A DNA stretch of 63,353 bases from Balneolaceae bacterium (lineage in GTDB: Bacteria > Bacteroidota > Rhodothermia > Balneolales > Balneolaceae). The stretch lies in the NCBI GenBank assembly GCA_020832285.1, contig JAFIFB010000122.1:1-63353 (forward strand), in the 5' to 3' direction. Made by a program: the position numbers and the translations under genes. This document shows, piece by piece, positions 1 through 9,942 of the stretch (positions are counted from its first letter, which is position 1; the number at the start of each line of letters is the position of its first letter). Below the pieces are notes generated by a model that did no database searches, was not told where the DNA came from, and saw only the letters and a program-made list of their open reading frames with translations.

Positions 1-1841
1 ACATGGGGCATTTCATCAATGGTTTCCCGAATAATTTGAGCTACTTCATTGGTCGGCTCAATGGAGGTGCCGGATGGCAGAGTGAAGCGAAATGTGATTC
101 GCCCGTCATCAACTGCGGGCAAAAATTCCGTTCCGAGACCGCGCATCAGCCAGATGCTGCCTGCCAGAAGAAGAACCGAAGCAAAGATCAATATCCACTT
201 AACCCTTAGGGTACGGGTAAGCAATGATTTGTACCCGTCACGCAGACTGTTGAATCCATTGTTAAATACACGGAACAGCCACCGTTCGGAAAGTGGCCGT
301 TTGCTGCCACTATCTTTAAACATAGCCATCAGTGATGGAACCAGCGTAATGGCTGCGAGCAAAGAAGCGACAACTGCAAAGGCGATGGTGAAAATCAGTT
401 CCCGGAAGAGTAACGCAGCAAGTCCGGTAATCAGTAGAAATGGCAAGACGGCTGCAAGATTTGTCATTGTGCCTGCAACTACGGCCGAGAGTACTTCTTT
501 GGATCCATCCAGAGCAGCATCTAATGGATCTTTTCTGTATTCCTGCTGATGACGGTAGATGTTCTCGATCAACACAATGGCATTGTCAATCAAGAGTCCG
601 ATGCCCAGTGCCAGGCCTCCCAGGCTCATGATATTGAGTGTCAGGCTTGCAGCATTCATCAACACAAAGGTGGCAATGATGGCTACGGGAATCATAAGTG
701 CAACAATCAGCGACCGGCGAACACTTCCCAGAAACAGCAAGATGATGATCATGGCGAGCAGGCCCCCAAGAACAGCCGCTATGCTTACAGACTCAATGGA
801 TGAGTTGATAAAAAAAGAATCGTCACGGATGATCTCGATATTGAAATCTGCAGTTATATAACCGGAGTCTTTCAGATCATCCAACCTGTTCTGAATATTA
901 TCAATAATCTCCACAGTGTTTGCCTGAGGTTGTTTCATGATGGAGATCTGCACAGACTCTTCTCCATTCAGATAGGCAAATAATCGCTGCTCACGGTGGG
1001 CATCATTCACGGTAGAGATATCAGAAAGATTAACCGTACGGTTGGATGCACGTACAGGGATCTGTGTATTGGCCACATCACGAAATGAGTTGAAACGCGT
1101 TTCTGTCCGTGCCAGAATATCGTATTCGTATGAAGTGATATTTCCGACGGACTGGTCAATATTCCTGCCGGCCAGCCGTGCGCTGATATCGTCGATTGTC
1201 AGTTGATAAGTACCAAGCCGTTCAGGGTCAACCAGCACCTCAATTTCCCGGACTTTCCCCCCGCCCAAGTCTATTGTTCCGACTCCCGGAATGGAAGAAA
1301 GCTGCGGAAGCAACCGTTGATCGGCCCATTCACGCACTTCAATCGGTGAACGAACCGGTGAAGAAACCGCCAGCTCCATGATTGGGCTCTGGGAAGGATC
1401 CATCTTCATGATTCGGGGCGGATCAATACCATCAGGCAGTTCCGTTCGGGCCCGTTCAAGCTGCCTGCTTGCATCCTGAAGGGCAATATCTATATCGGTA
1501 TCAAAATCGAAATACATTTCGATGTAGGTTCGTCCCTCAGAGGCCCGGCCATGAATTTCAGCAAGATTTTCGGTTGCCGACAGATTACGTTCAAGTGGCC
1601 GGGTGAGCTGTTCCTCAATTACTTCAGGCGTTACACCCGGATAGTTAACCACGACCCGAATATGCGGATAATCGATTTGTGGCATCAGATCCACAGCAAG
1701 ACGACCTGAAAAGAGGATACCAAGTACAAGTACAACGGAGGTAATGGCGAGAGTGCTGATTGGCCGGCGTATGGCCCATGCGGAAATCCCTTTTTGGCGG
1801 GCGGTCTCAGTAGATGAAATATCTTCTTCAGGTTTGTTCAT
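1..1841 (-). CDS. RND efflux pump inner-membrane transporter (AcrB/MdtB-like), partial
   Basis: The N-terminal ~613 codons are present and the gene runs off the left edge. The start is the ATG at 1841-1839, giving MNKPEEDISS, then a charged cytoplasmic stretch and a first membrane helix near residues 28-46. The periplasmic porter domain follows, and then the TM helix with GLLIDNAIVLIENIY, which carries the Asp of the RND proton relay. In this family the protein is the trimeric proton/drug antiporter of a tripartite pump. It sits 7 bp downstream of the adaptor gene, so the two are cotranscribed. The outer-membrane partner is not adjacent; the TolC-like gene at 19432-20832 is a possible one. 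The family is clear; the substrate cannot be read. Confidence 0.95.
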   Translation of the reverse strand, partial: MNKPEEDISSTETARQKGISAWAIRRPISTLAITSVVLVLGILFSGRLAVDLMPQIDYPHIRVVVNYPGVTPEVIEEQLTRPLERNLSATENLAEIHGRASEGRTYIEMYFDFDTDIDIALQDASRQLERARTELPDGIDPPRIMKMDPSQSPIMELAVSSPVRSPIEVREWADQRLLPQLSSIPGVGTIDLGGGKVREIEVLVDPERLGTYQLTIDDISARLAGRNIDQSVGNITSYEYDILARTETRFNSFRDVANTQIPVRASNRTVNLSDISTVNDAHREQRLFAYLNGEESVQISIMKQPQANTVEIIDNIQNRLDDLKDSGYITADFNIEIIRDDSFFINSSIESVSIAAVLGGLLAMIIILLFLGSVRRSLIVALMIPVAIIATFVLMNAASLTLNIMSLGGLALGIGLLIDNAIVLIENIYRHQQEYRKDPLDAALDGSKEVLSAVVAGTMTNLAAVLPFLLITGLAALLFRELIFTIAFAVVASLLAAITLVPSLMAMFKDSGSKRPLSERWLFRVFNNGFNSLRDGYKSLLTRTLRVKWILIFASVLLLAGSIWLMRGLGTEFLPAVDDGRITFRFTLPSGTSIEPTNEVAQIIRETIDEMPH

Positions 1842-1848
1842 GGCACAA

Positions 1849-2907
1849 TCAGTTACTGAATCCATATCTGCGGAAAGTTCCAACTACACGTACTTCGGAG
1901 CCATCGTCCAGAGACTCAATGTTTGATGCCGCTACCACATCTCCGGGCTGCACGCCATCACGAATTTCAACAAAACCGTCACGGCTAATACCTGTTGAAA
2001 CCGGAACAAGTGATACCGAATCCTTCTCTTCATTCAGTACAAAAAGGTAAGTTTCGCCTTCACGTTCAATGAGGGCTTCTGTGGGAACGGTTGGTATATC
2101 CTCTCTCGGATCGACCGAAAACTGAGTTCGTGCTAAAAACCCCGGACGAATGACCGGTTGTCCCTCATCCTGCATGATCTCTACCTCTACTGTGAACAAT
2201 CCGGTTTGCGCATCCGAACTCGGGAATACACGACGAATAGAACCATTAAAGATGTGTTCTGGATAGACATCAAGTTTAACTTCAACTGACTGCCCTTCCG
2301 CAAGTCCGCTTACATTCATTTCAGAAACTCCGGGCCGTACAACAAGCAAATCCATATCGGTGACAGTAAACATCCGTTCATTTACAGAGACGTTGTTTCC
2401 CGGTTCAACCAACCGGGCGGTTACAACACCATTTATCGGAGCCCTTACTGTGCCAAATTCTATTTGCAGTTCAAGCTGATCTACATCGCTCTGTGCCTGC
2501 TCTAATGCCCGCCGGGATGAAAGATATTCAGCCCGGGAAATTGCATTAGACTCTATCAATGTTTGATTGCGCTCATATACATCATGTGCCTCTTCCAGCG
2601 CGGCATTGGCCCTTCGAAGATCAATCTGTTGCTGCCGCACATCCATTTGTGCCAGGATTTCCCCTCTGTTTATAGATTGCCCCTCTTCGTATCGAACCTC
2701 TTCAACCAAACCAGAAATCCGTGAAGCAATATAAGAACGCCGATAGGCAACGACTTCAGAAGAAACCGAAAATGTTTCAGATAAATTGCGTGTTTGAACC
2801 TCGGCAGAGGTTACGGAAATTGAAGTGGATGAAGAATCCCCGGTCTCAGTTTCCCCAGAACATGACCATAGAAAGAGTGAGAGTGCAAATAGTATAGTCT
2901 TTTTCAA
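1849..2907 (-). CDS. RND efflux periplasmic adaptor (HlyD/MFP family), lipoprotein
   Basis: This 352-residue protein starts with a lipoprotein signal: Lys-Lys, a hydrophobic run and a lipobox ending at Cys16 (LWSC). The mature part has the layout of membrane fusion proteins: a lipoyl half near 70-95 (EEGQSINRGEILAQM), a Gln/Glu/Arg-rich helical hairpin near 95-150, the second lipoyl half (GTVRAPINGVVTARLVEPG), then beta-barrel and membrane-proximal domains. It links the inner-membrane pump to an outer-membrane channel. The pump gene follows after 7 bp. No repressor gene lies in the 190 bp upstream, so regulation cannot be read. Confidence 0.95.
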   Translation of the reverse strand: MKKTILFALSLFLWSCSGETETGDSSSTSISVTSAEVQTRNLSETFSVSSEVVAYRRSYIASRISGLVEEVRYEEGQSINRGEILAQMDVRQQQIDLRRANAALEEAHDVYERNQTLIESNAISRAEYLSSRRALEQAQSDVDQLELQIEFGTVRAPINGVVTARLVEPGNNVSVNERMFTVTDMDLLVVRPGVSEMNVSGLAEGQSVEVKLDVYPEHIFNGSIRRVFPSSDAQTGLFTVEVEIMQDEGQPVIRPGFLARTQFSVDPREDIPTVPTEALIEREGETYLFVLNEEKDSVSLVPVSTGISRDGFVEIRDGVQPGDVVAASNIESLDDGSEVRVVGTFRRYGFSN

Positions 2908-3096
2908 TTTTACGCGCTTTTTTTGTGTGTCTGTAGTACATTATTATAATATCTCTAATGTAAATAACGATTGTAAGAATTAATTTAATAAAACATGTAA
3001 ATGGTTGATGTTTTGTACGGTTTTAGCCCAATGTATCAATAATTTATTAACAACATGAAATACCAAAAGGATTACGAATATTTGCCTACTGGATTC
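2908..3096. other. Intergenic region upstream of the RND operon
   Basis: AT-rich gap of 189 bp between the RND operon and the ferric reductase-like gene, both on the minus strand. It should hold the RND operon promoter. I see no clear hairpin terminator or operator. Confidence 0.4.
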
Positions 3097-4434
3097 TCAT
3101 GAAAAATCGAAATCCTCGTAGTGAATATTCTGATTCTGCACTCCTTTCTTTTTAATATCGGGTAATAAAGATTCACGCATCAGTTTTGGTCCGCATATAA
3201 AAACCTCCTTTTCATGAATGTTGGATATCATTTTCACATTTAAGAATCCCTCTTTGTCTCCTCGAACCAGGTGCACATTGAATCCCTGCATTTGAACTTC
3301 CAGGTTGTTAAAAACATGAAGATGATAAGCCTCACTTTCTGTATTCACACAATAGTACAAGTCAACTTTCATATTGGTAATATTTTTATTTAACAGATCG
3401 TTGGCCCAGCTAATAAACGGAGCTATACCCACTCCTCCGCCAATCCATACCTGATCCCTTTTTCCTAACCGATAATCGAATCTGCCGTATGGGCCTTCGA
3501 GGAACGCAATTGTACCCGGTTTAAGCTGATTATGAAGCTGCCTTGTATAATCTCCCAAAGCTTTCACGATAATCGTAATTTCCCCTTCCTGTGTGATTTC
3601 GCAAACGGTATATGGATGCGATTCCTTTGAAAGATCCACACTTCTGAAACTAAAAAAATAAAACTGCCCCGGAACGTAGTTGATCCCACCATTTTCGGAA
3701 CTTAACCTTATTTCCATCACCTTATCATTCAATCTGTGAACAGTTTCAACCCGGAAACGATATTTTTTTGTAACCCAATCAAACAAAATTGATTTATAAA
3801 GCCAGGCAACCACACCTGCAACAGAAAAGAATGTGAGATATACCATGAGGGCCAAATTTACATTTAATGATAAATCCAGAAAATAAATATGTGCTACCCC
3901 AAGTATGAAAAACACCCCCATAAACTTGTGGCTTAATTTCCATTTGTCATAGGGTAGTTTATTGATTAGTGTAATCACCATCAACATTATGAGACCCCAG
4001 AGTGCCAAGCTGCCCAGATCAATTTCTAAACGCCTATGTACAGGAAACAGGTACCATAATGCTTTGCTAATATCCTCCGGAATCCATCTTAATGCCAGCA
4101 TCACCGGATGCATTATCAACAATACCATTGCGATCCTGGCCATAGAATGATGAAGATGGTACATCTTATCGAGGCCGTTAAAATAATCTTCCAGCCATTT
4201 TATTCGAGATGCCAAAATGAAGGTCAGCGAAAAAAGCACAAAACCGACTAATGAAGCAACCTGACTTGTGTAAACAAAAATAGGCTTCGGATTATGACGT
4301 ATAGTAGTTTCAGGAAAAGAAATTAGCCATAATGGTATAACCAGTAGTGCTGCTCCCCATAAAATCCAGGGTCCAAGTTGACTTTTTTTCATTTCTGCTC
4401 TCTTAATCATCATAAGTTTAGGTGTTCCATTCAT
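3097..4434 (-). CDS. Ferric reductase-like transmembrane flavoprotein
   Basis: This protein of about 430-445 residues has an N-terminal half with six or so membrane helices, including histidines in HLHHSMARIAMVLLIMHP suited to haem ligation. The C-terminal half is a FAD/NAD(P)-binding oxidoreductase: HPYTV (FAD site), GGGVGIAPFISW (nucleotide loop) and CGPKLMRESLL near the end. Families with this layout (ferric reductases, NOX-type oxidases) move electrons from NAD(P)H through FAD and haem across the membrane. The longest start is at 4434. An internal ATG at 4392 (MKKSQLGPW) has AAGAGAG upstream and puts the charges right before the first helix, so it may be the true start. The acceptor is unknown. 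Confidence 0.85.
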   Translation of the reverse strand: MNGTPKLMMIKRAEMKKSQLGPWILWGAALLVIPLWLISFPETTIRHNPKPIFVYTSQVASLVGFVLFSLTFILASRIKWLEDYFNGLDKMYHLHHSMARIAMVLLIMHPVMLALRWIPEDISKALWYLFPVHRRLEIDLGSLALWGLIMLMVITLINKLPYDKWKLSHKFMGVFFILGVAHIYFLDLSLNVNLALMVYLTFFSVAGVVAWLYKSILFDWVTKKYRFRVETVHRLNDKVMEIRLSSENGGINYVPGQFYFFSFRSVDLSKESHPYTVCEITQEGEITIIVKALGDYTRQLHNQLKPGTIAFLEGPYGRFDYRLGKRDQVWIGGGVGIAPFISWANDLLNKNITNMKVDLYYCVNTESEAYHLHVFNNLEVQMQGFNVHLVRGDKEGFLNVKMISNIHEKEVFICGPKLMRESLLPDIKKKGVQNQNIHYEDFDFS

Positions 4435-4762
4435 TAATAGTAAGAATGATTATTACACTAAACTATTAAAGATTGAACACCAGTGTTTTTTGTCAGGAGC
4501 GAATATTTAAAATGACCTTTTGATTATTTTAGCATTTGATTTTATCAGAAGTGATCTGGTAACCTTTATGGCTATTCGTGCAAGAATATTTTTTTACCCA
4601 TCTTTTAGAAACGACCACTAACTCAATATCAAGTCATACAGATAAAACCATATCTCCGGGTAATTTCTTGTTTCAACGGTGTAAACCGGTTCCTGCCCGG
4701 GCTGGGGAGTGAGTTTAACGATGAGGGGATAAATGGAAATAAATTTTACAAAAATCGGAGTA
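4435..4762. other. Intergenic stretch, no gene seen
   Basis: 328 bp between two minus-strand genes. It is AT-rich with one GC-rich patch (CCCGGGC near 4698). I see no coding sequence, RNA gene or convincing terminator. Confidence 0.4.
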
Positions 4763-6313
4763 TCAAATCCTTCTTACTACATCCATAATACCGCTCCGCA
4801 GGCTGATCCACAAATAGTTAAAAAACCCATTCTCAGGCACCTGTTCCTCCGAAATTTCTCCCTCCCGAAAATCCTCTCCGTTATTCCTGCTATCGGATCG
4901 CACAGCAATCTGATTCATCAAAAATCCACCCAAACGATCTCTGAAACTCTGTTCATGGTCATCCCGGTCAATCAGGTCAATACTCAGATCTTCATAGAAC
5001 ATTGAAATCCAACCGGAGGCTTGTTCCCCTTTCATAACGTATTCAAAACGGATACTATGAATTGAACCGTCAGCTATCTCAACGCCTTCAAGGTCTTTAA
5101 AAATGTTATTCAAAAGTGTTGCATCGAACGAACCAAGACCTCCCTTCACTTCGGTAACGGAGACCCCGTTTTCCATAGAAAACCGGATTTCTGCATCCAG
5201 CTCTCCCGAATCTTCAAGCCAGCTTTTCGCAGTTAACACCACAGCCTCCTCAGAATTTGAATATAAGGGATGGATGACCGCCTCTGTTGCGGCAAACAGT
5301 ATAGTTCCCGGCCTTACCCCCTCTTCGTCATACTCGGAATAGCGAATATCCGCATGATGAACTTTTAAAGAATCCAGAACCATTTCAAAGGGAAGATTAT
5401 TAAGTGCTTCGAGAGGCATCGGCGGTATTTCGCGGTCGGGATCCTGCGGCACACGTTTATCAAAGGTCACGTGCAGATCAAGCGAATCCAGTGAGAGAAT
5501 CGTGCCAGCCAGTATTTCACCATCAACAAATCCCATCAAATCAACTCCTTCGAATTTCAGTCCCGAAAGATTCAGCTCAAAAAGGTCGGTTCGGAATTCG
5601 AGTGATTCAAAAAAATCTTCTTCGGATAATTGCGGCTCAAGAATAAGGCCATCCATTTCGATCAGTGAATCTGCCTCACTGATCAGGATTGATTCCGCCT
5701 TTAGCCGATAGCGATTATCCCAAAACGTATAAACAATTTCCGGAACATCAACCCAAAGATCTTCAACTGTCCAGTCATCGCAATCGGAACAGCTAGGCCG
5801 GTATTGTATCGGGCCGGCCTGAAGGTTTAAATCACGAATTTTTCCACTGCCATCATCACCTGAATAAAAATAGATCTCCGCATTTGTAAAGTTGATACGA
5901 TCGAGGTACAGTTCAAATTCAGATGTACTATCTACATCATCGGGTCCGGCTTCGGCCTGTTCAGGGAATGCACCCTGATCTATAAAATATCGATCAATCT
6001 TTAACTCTTTGGCCCGAACTTTTCCTTGAAATGCTGACCAGATACCCACATTGCTGAGTGAAATTGTTTCTGCTTCAAAAATTAAATTCTCTGATTCATT
6101 TTGTTCAGTATAGACCGAAACACCTTCGAGAGACAGGGATCGGGTAAACGGGTTCAGGGAAGCTTTAATCACGCTCACCTCAAAATCATCCCCCAGTAAC
6201 TCCCCGGCTTTTTCCGCTATGCGATCACCGCTCACATAAAAATGAATAAAAATCAGCCCTCCAATAAAGATCGAAATCAATGTGGCAACAAGAATGAAGA
6301 GGGGCTTTTTCAT
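4763..6313 (-). CDS. AsmA/DUF748-like membrane-anchored protein
   Basis: This 516-residue protein has one N-terminal membrane helix (about 5-27) and then a long periplasmic region of alternating beta segments. The opening (VSGDRIAEKAGELLGDDFEVSVIKASLNPFTRSLSLEGVSV) resembles the start of AsmA/DUF748 proteins, which are bridge-like envelope proteins tied to lipid transport. A CSDCDDW motif near residue 175 holds a close Cys pair. AsmA members are usually longer, so this is a short relative. It stands alone between a reductase and a permease on the opposite strand. The family call is by overall pattern; function is not established. Confidence 0.6.
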   Translation of the reverse strand: MKKPLFILVATLISIFIGGLIFIHFYVSGDRIAEKAGELLGDDFEVSVIKASLNPFTRSLSLEGVSVYTEQNESENLIFEAETISLSNVGIWSAFQGKVRAKELKIDRYFIDQGAFPEQAEAGPDDVDSTSEFELYLDRINFTNAEIYFYSGDDGSGKIRDLNLQAGPIQYRPSCSDCDDWTVEDLWVDVPEIVYTFWDNRYRLKAESILISEADSLIEMDGLILEPQLSEEDFFESLEFRTDLFELNLSGLKFEGVDLMGFVDGEILAGTILSLDSLDLHVTFDKRVPQDPDREIPPMPLEALNNLPFEMVLDSLKVHHADIRYSEYDEEGVRPGTILFAATEAVIHPLYSNSEEAVVLTAKSWLEDSGELDAEIRFSMENGVSVTEVKGGLGSFDATLLNNIFKDLEGVEIADGSIHSIRFEYVMKGEQASGWISMFYEDLSIDLIDRDDHEQSFRDRLGGFLMNQIAVRSDSRNNGEDFREGEISEEQVPENGFFNYLWISLRSGIMDVVRRI

Positions 6314-6519
6314 CTATTATTTTTTAAAACAGTGAAGAGTCGTATATCTATCAACAACTTAACGAATAGATTTGTTATCAGTTAACGTATTATTTTTCAT
6401 AACTGTATTCATGAATTGAAACAATTTAACTTATATTCAATCCATAGTAACAGACAGCAGAGGGCTATGTCCCAACTTGTTTAATTGACTTTTACAACAT
6501 TCAACCCAAATACTCAATT

Positions 6520-7608
6520 TTGGTTTCCAGTAATAAACTACCTCTTTCTGTACGGACGCTAATCCGCCTGCTGCTCGGCATTACTGTGGTTTTTATTCTT
6601 ATTGTTACGCAACAACTGCTGGTTCCGCTTTTTTTTGCCATCCTCTTTGCTTATGCGCTCTACCCTGCTGCCGACCGTCTCGAGAAAATGGGACTGCCTC
6701 GTATTCTTACCAACCTGCTTCTCATTTTTACCTCCCTCTTCGTAATTGGTTTAATTCTGTTTGGGTTCATCCTTCTGATCAACTCCTTCAGTGAAGACAT
6801 CCCACAAATCCGGGAACAGGTTTCAGAAAACCTCAGCACGATCAAAGAACGTCTTGAAAGTTCTGTGGGTATATCAGAATCGCAAATTGACCAAACAGCC
6901 GAAAACCTTCAAGATTTTGGCCAGTACATCGGCCAGTTTTTTACAGCCACAGCCAATACTGTATTAATCATAGGGCTGATACCGGTTTATACATTTCTGA
7001 TCCTGTTTTATCGCAACAAATTTCGTGTATTCATTTCCAGGGTATCCGTTTCGAAGTATGAGAATATTGTTCAGCGGATTGCAGATCAGACGGCACTTGT
7101 TGTGCCCAGGTATATGAAAGGGCTCTTTGTGGTTTGCCTGATTTTGGTATTCATCAACTCGGCAGGATTTTACCTGATTGGGATTGAGTATGCGCTATTG
7201 CTGGGTGCCATTGCCGCATTTTTCAACCTGATTCCCTATCTCGGTACTGTTATCGGCTACGGGCTGGTTTTTCTATTTGTTCTTGCCACTCAATCTCCGG
7301 GACTGGCTCTTGCTGTTGCAGCCCAGTTTTTTATCGTGCAGTTTTTCGAAAATAATATTCTCACACCTAACATCACCGGCTCGTATGTGCAGATCAATCC
7401 CCTTGTGACCATATTTTCTCTCATTGCCGGGGGAATGATATGGGGCTTGCCGGGAATGTTTATGGTGATACCCTATCTGGCTATCCTAAAAATTATCTGC
7501 GAAAATATTCCAAAGCTAAAGCCCTACAGTTTTCTCCTCGGCACACGGGGAACAGAAAAACATTTAATGACCTGGGATTCGGTCAAAAGAAAGTTCGGAT
7601 TAAAATGA
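6520..7608 (+). CDS. AI-2E family transporter (PerM/YhhT-like permease)
   Basis: This 362-residue polytopic membrane protein has the family layout: paired N-terminal helices (LLLGITVVFILIVTQQLLVPLFFAILFAYAL), a soluble helical segment near 85-140 rich in Glu/Gln, and several C-terminal helices. These include the conserved region of LIGIEYALLLGAIAAFFNLIPYLG and the G-S-Y-V-Q-I-N-P-L segment. No ATG fits the N-terminus. The TTG at 6520 is the only good initiator before residue ~57, so a TTG start is proposed. Family members export small molecules or ions; the substrate cannot be predicted. Confidence 0.88.
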   Translation: MVSSNKLPLSVRTLIRLLLGITVVFILIVTQQLLVPLFFAILFAYALYPAADRLEKMGLPRILTNLLLIFTSLFVIGLILFGFILLINSFSEDIPQIREQVSENLSTIKERLESSVGISESQIDQTAENLQDFGQYIGQFFTATANTVLIIGLIPVYTFLILFYRNKFRVFISRVSVSKYENIVQRIADQTALVVPRYMKGLFVVCLILVFINSAGFYLIGIEYALLLGAIAAFFNLIPYLGTVIGYGLVFLFVLATQSPGLALAVAAQFFIVQFFENNILTPNITGSYVQINPLVTIFSLIAGGMIWGLPGMFMVIPYLAILKIICENIPKLKPYSFLLGTRGTEKHLMTWDSVKRKFGLK

Positions 7609-7966
7609 AGTCTCGTCAATCACTTTTAAATTTTGTTTACCTGTCTTTTGAAAATAGCTGCCAAACAATGAAGCTATCCGACTCTCTATCCATTTGTTTC
7701 GGACAGTTCAAACACAACGGACTGGTTTAATGGAAAAGCACTCTTATCCAGAAACAACCTGATTCTGGATATACTTACAGCCTTTTACAGCGGAAGTGAA
7801 AATAAATGGACTAAGTTCAGCGAAAAAACATTGCGTAATCAAGTGCCTCGTAACACTATTAAGTCTGAGGCTTGAATCAACAGAGAGCCTGTATCTTTTT
7901 TCAAAATTCGGGTTGCAAAAAGGGTTCATGAAATGATATTATCCACCATATCCGGAATCGCTGGAA
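7609..7966. other. Intergenic stretch between permease and hydrolase
   Basis: 358 bp with no convincing gene. A small perfect hairpin (ATCCAGAA at 7746-7753 with TTCTGGAT at 7763-7770) has no T-run after it. I see nothing else. Confidence 0.4.
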
Positions 7967-9376
7967 ATGAGTTCTTTTCAAATCCGTTACGCCTTCATCA
8001 TGTTCAAATATCTATTCATTTTTATCGGACTCTTTTCATTTGTTGCCCACTCGCAGAACCTTTCTGAAGTTGCCGGATATTGGGATGGTTCCATTGACTT
8101 ATATGGAGAAGAGCTTAAAATCAACCTCACCTTTTCTTATACAGATGAGGAACTGGATGGTACGATTGATATTCCCCGTCAAGGCTCTTTCAATCTGCCC
8201 GTAGAAGTGACAGGGGCCAACAGTGATTCACTTTTTTTTCAGTTTGAAACAGGAACCGGACCTGCTGTTTTTCATGGCAAACGAAATAGAGGAAACAGAA
8301 CAATTGAGGGAAATTTCGAACAGATGGGAGAATTTTTCCCGTTTCAGCTATTCAAAAAAAATGTCTTCAATGGTCGTGTATCTGATTTTTCAGAACTCGA
8401 ACTGCTCATACCTACGCGGGCAGGTCAAATTAGCGGCAGTCTCCTGCTGCAGGAAGATCCCGCACCACTCATCATCATGCTCTCAGGAACCGGTTCGCAA
8501 GACAGAGATGAAAATACCGCCGGTTTCCGCATGTTCCGTGTGCTCTCCGACAAGCTATACAACACCGGTTACTCTACCTTTCGTTTTGACGACCGCGGTA
8601 TTGGGGAATCGGAAGGCGAACAGGATGCCACCTTACAAGAGCTGGCCGATGACCTTGTCGATATCATCGGATACCTGCACGAAAATCACGGAGAACAGTT
8701 CAACCGGCTGATTCTGCTTGGCCATAACCAGGGCGGGCTTGTGGCTTCTCTCGCTGAAAGAGAAACAGAAATCTCCGGGCTGATTTTATTGGGCACTCCA
8801 TTTCTCCGGGGTGATGAAATCATTAAGGAACAAATCATCCTCATTTCCGAAGAAAGGAATGTGCCCGATGAGATCGTTGATATGAACCTCGAATTTCAGC
8901 AGCGAATTTTTGATGTTGTCCGCAACAACTCAGACTGGAGCGAGATTGAGCAGGATCTTACGAATCGTCTTGAAGAACAAATTAATGAACTCCCGGACGA
9001 ACAGCGTGCCACACTGGGCGATATGAGTTCATTTATTCAGAGCCAGGTAGATCGCCAGCTCTCCACCGCGAAAAGCCGGTGGTTCAAGTCATTAATTGAA
9101 CTTGAGCCTGCCGAACTGATTACCGAAGTGGACGTTCCCATAATTGCTATTTTCGGGGAAAAAGATATGCAGGTATCGGCCAGATCAAACTCTGAGGTTG
9201 CGAACCGCCTGGTGGCCTCAGTAAATGTAAATCTTGAAATTGCAGAGATTTCAGGTGCCAATCATCTTTTCCAGAGTGCCAATACCGGCATGCCCAGCGA
9301 ATATGGGATGCTTGAGAATAATTTCGCCGATGAATTCCTGGATGTACTGCTCCAATGGCTGCAGTCGATGGATTGA
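7967..9376 (+). CDS. Secreted alpha/beta-hydrolase with Ser-to-Asn nucleophile change
   Basis: This 469-residue protein starts at 7967 or, better, at the ATG at 8000, which directly begins a signal peptide ending near AHSQ. A ~110-residue N-terminal beta domain precedes an alpha/beta-hydrolase fold. The fold has the oxyanion segment LSGTGSQDRDEN, FDDRGIGESEG and a nucleophile elbow that reads LLGHNQGG instead of the usual GHSEGG. Asn254 (codon AAC, 8726-8728) replaces the catalytic Ser. The other triad candidates are kept: Asp in GEKDMQ and His in GANHLFQ. The frame is intact along its full length. It may be a non-catalytic relative, or the base may be an error. Confidence 0.82.
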   Translation: MSSFQIRYAFIMFKYLFIFIGLFSFVAHSQNLSEVAGYWDGSIDLYGEELKINLTFSYTDEELDGTIDIPRQGSFNLPVEVTGANSDSLFFQFETGTGPAVFHGKRNRGNRTIEGNFEQMGEFFPFQLFKKNVFNGRVSDFSELELLIPTRAGQISGSLLLQEDPAPLIIMLSGTGSQDRDENTAGFRMFRVLSDKLYNTGYSTFRFDDRGIGESEGEQDATLQELADDLVDIIGYLHENHGEQFNRLILLGHNQGGLVASLAERETEISGLILLGTPFLRGDEIIKEQIILISEERNVPDEIVDMNLEFQQRIFDVVRNNSDWSEIEQDLTNRLEEQINELPDEQRATLGDMSSFIQSQVDRQLSTAKSRWFKSLIELEPAELITEVDVPIIAIFGEKDMQVSARSNSEVANRLVASVNVNLEIAEISGANHLFQSANTGMPSEYGMLENNFADEFLDVLLQWLQSMD

Positions 9377-9464
9377 TTATAAGCTGCTTTCTTAATTTCT
9401 CCATGCTATGAGAGTTTTTCCCATCAGGATAAATAGCAGGCAGCAGTTCGATTTATTGGTGCCA

Positions 9465-9497
9465 CAAGGTTTTCAAAACCTTGGAGGTCTTTTTTAT
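9465..9497 (+). terminator. Rho-independent terminator after the hydrolase gene
   Basis: A 9-bp perfect stem, CAAGGTTTT/AAAACCTTG (9465-9483), is followed by GAGGTC and a T-run. It lies 88 bp after the hydrolase stop on the same strand. The T-run and the bases after it are also similar to 11798-11870 (see the fragment at 9484-9536). Confidence 0.65.
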
Positions 9498-9536
9498 TCT
9501 TGTGCTCTCCTCAAAAATTTCTTCAATATTATTCCT
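9484..9536 (-). pseudogene. Decayed fragment matching the 3' end of the HTTM-like gene
   Basis: Together with the hairpin beside it, this stretch aligns with 11798-11870, which spans the terminator and last codons of the HTTM-like gene. Read on the minus strand it ends EGIILKKFLRRAQE-stop, against AGILVKNLLRRAEG-stop in the intact gene. Similarity stops abruptly upstream of this. It looks like the tail of a lost paralogue or a segmental duplication. Confidence 0.55.
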
Positions 9537-9942
9537 TCCACACGGGGATACATCAACCACCCTTTGCTCACATATACCACTCAGCTGGTGGCATAAACGA
9601 ATCGGTCAGGCACCCATTGCGGAGGCTGTTTTGGACCGGGTGGTTTACTCCTCTCACCCCATCGAACTCCAAGATGAATCCCTTCGCATCAAAGAAACCG
9701 TTTGTAACAATGACCCTTAGACCTTAACATTGCCTGGCGAAATTGGCAAAATATGACCAAAAGAGCCAACAAAACTAACCTGGCATTGATTTCTACACTC
9801 CATTCAATGTTCAATTAATAAAAAACATAGATTTTCTATATGTTAAAAAAAAAATAACACTCTATTCCATCACTATAAGAGCCGGGGATTTGCCGGGGTA
9901 TACAGACTTAATCAGGCACGACTCCGGATAACCGGGTTCTGT
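9537..9942. other. Intergenic stretch before the BspA-like gene
   Basis: About 400 bp with no convincing gene. There is an A-tract near 9845-9855. The open frame of the lipoprotein gene downstream extends back to a TAA at 9844-9846 without an ATG. Confidence 0.4.

Noticed and set aside
7744-7929. Minus-strand 61-codon frame after the permease gene
   Set aside because: No similarity to known features, no start context, and in an otherwise empty intergenic region.
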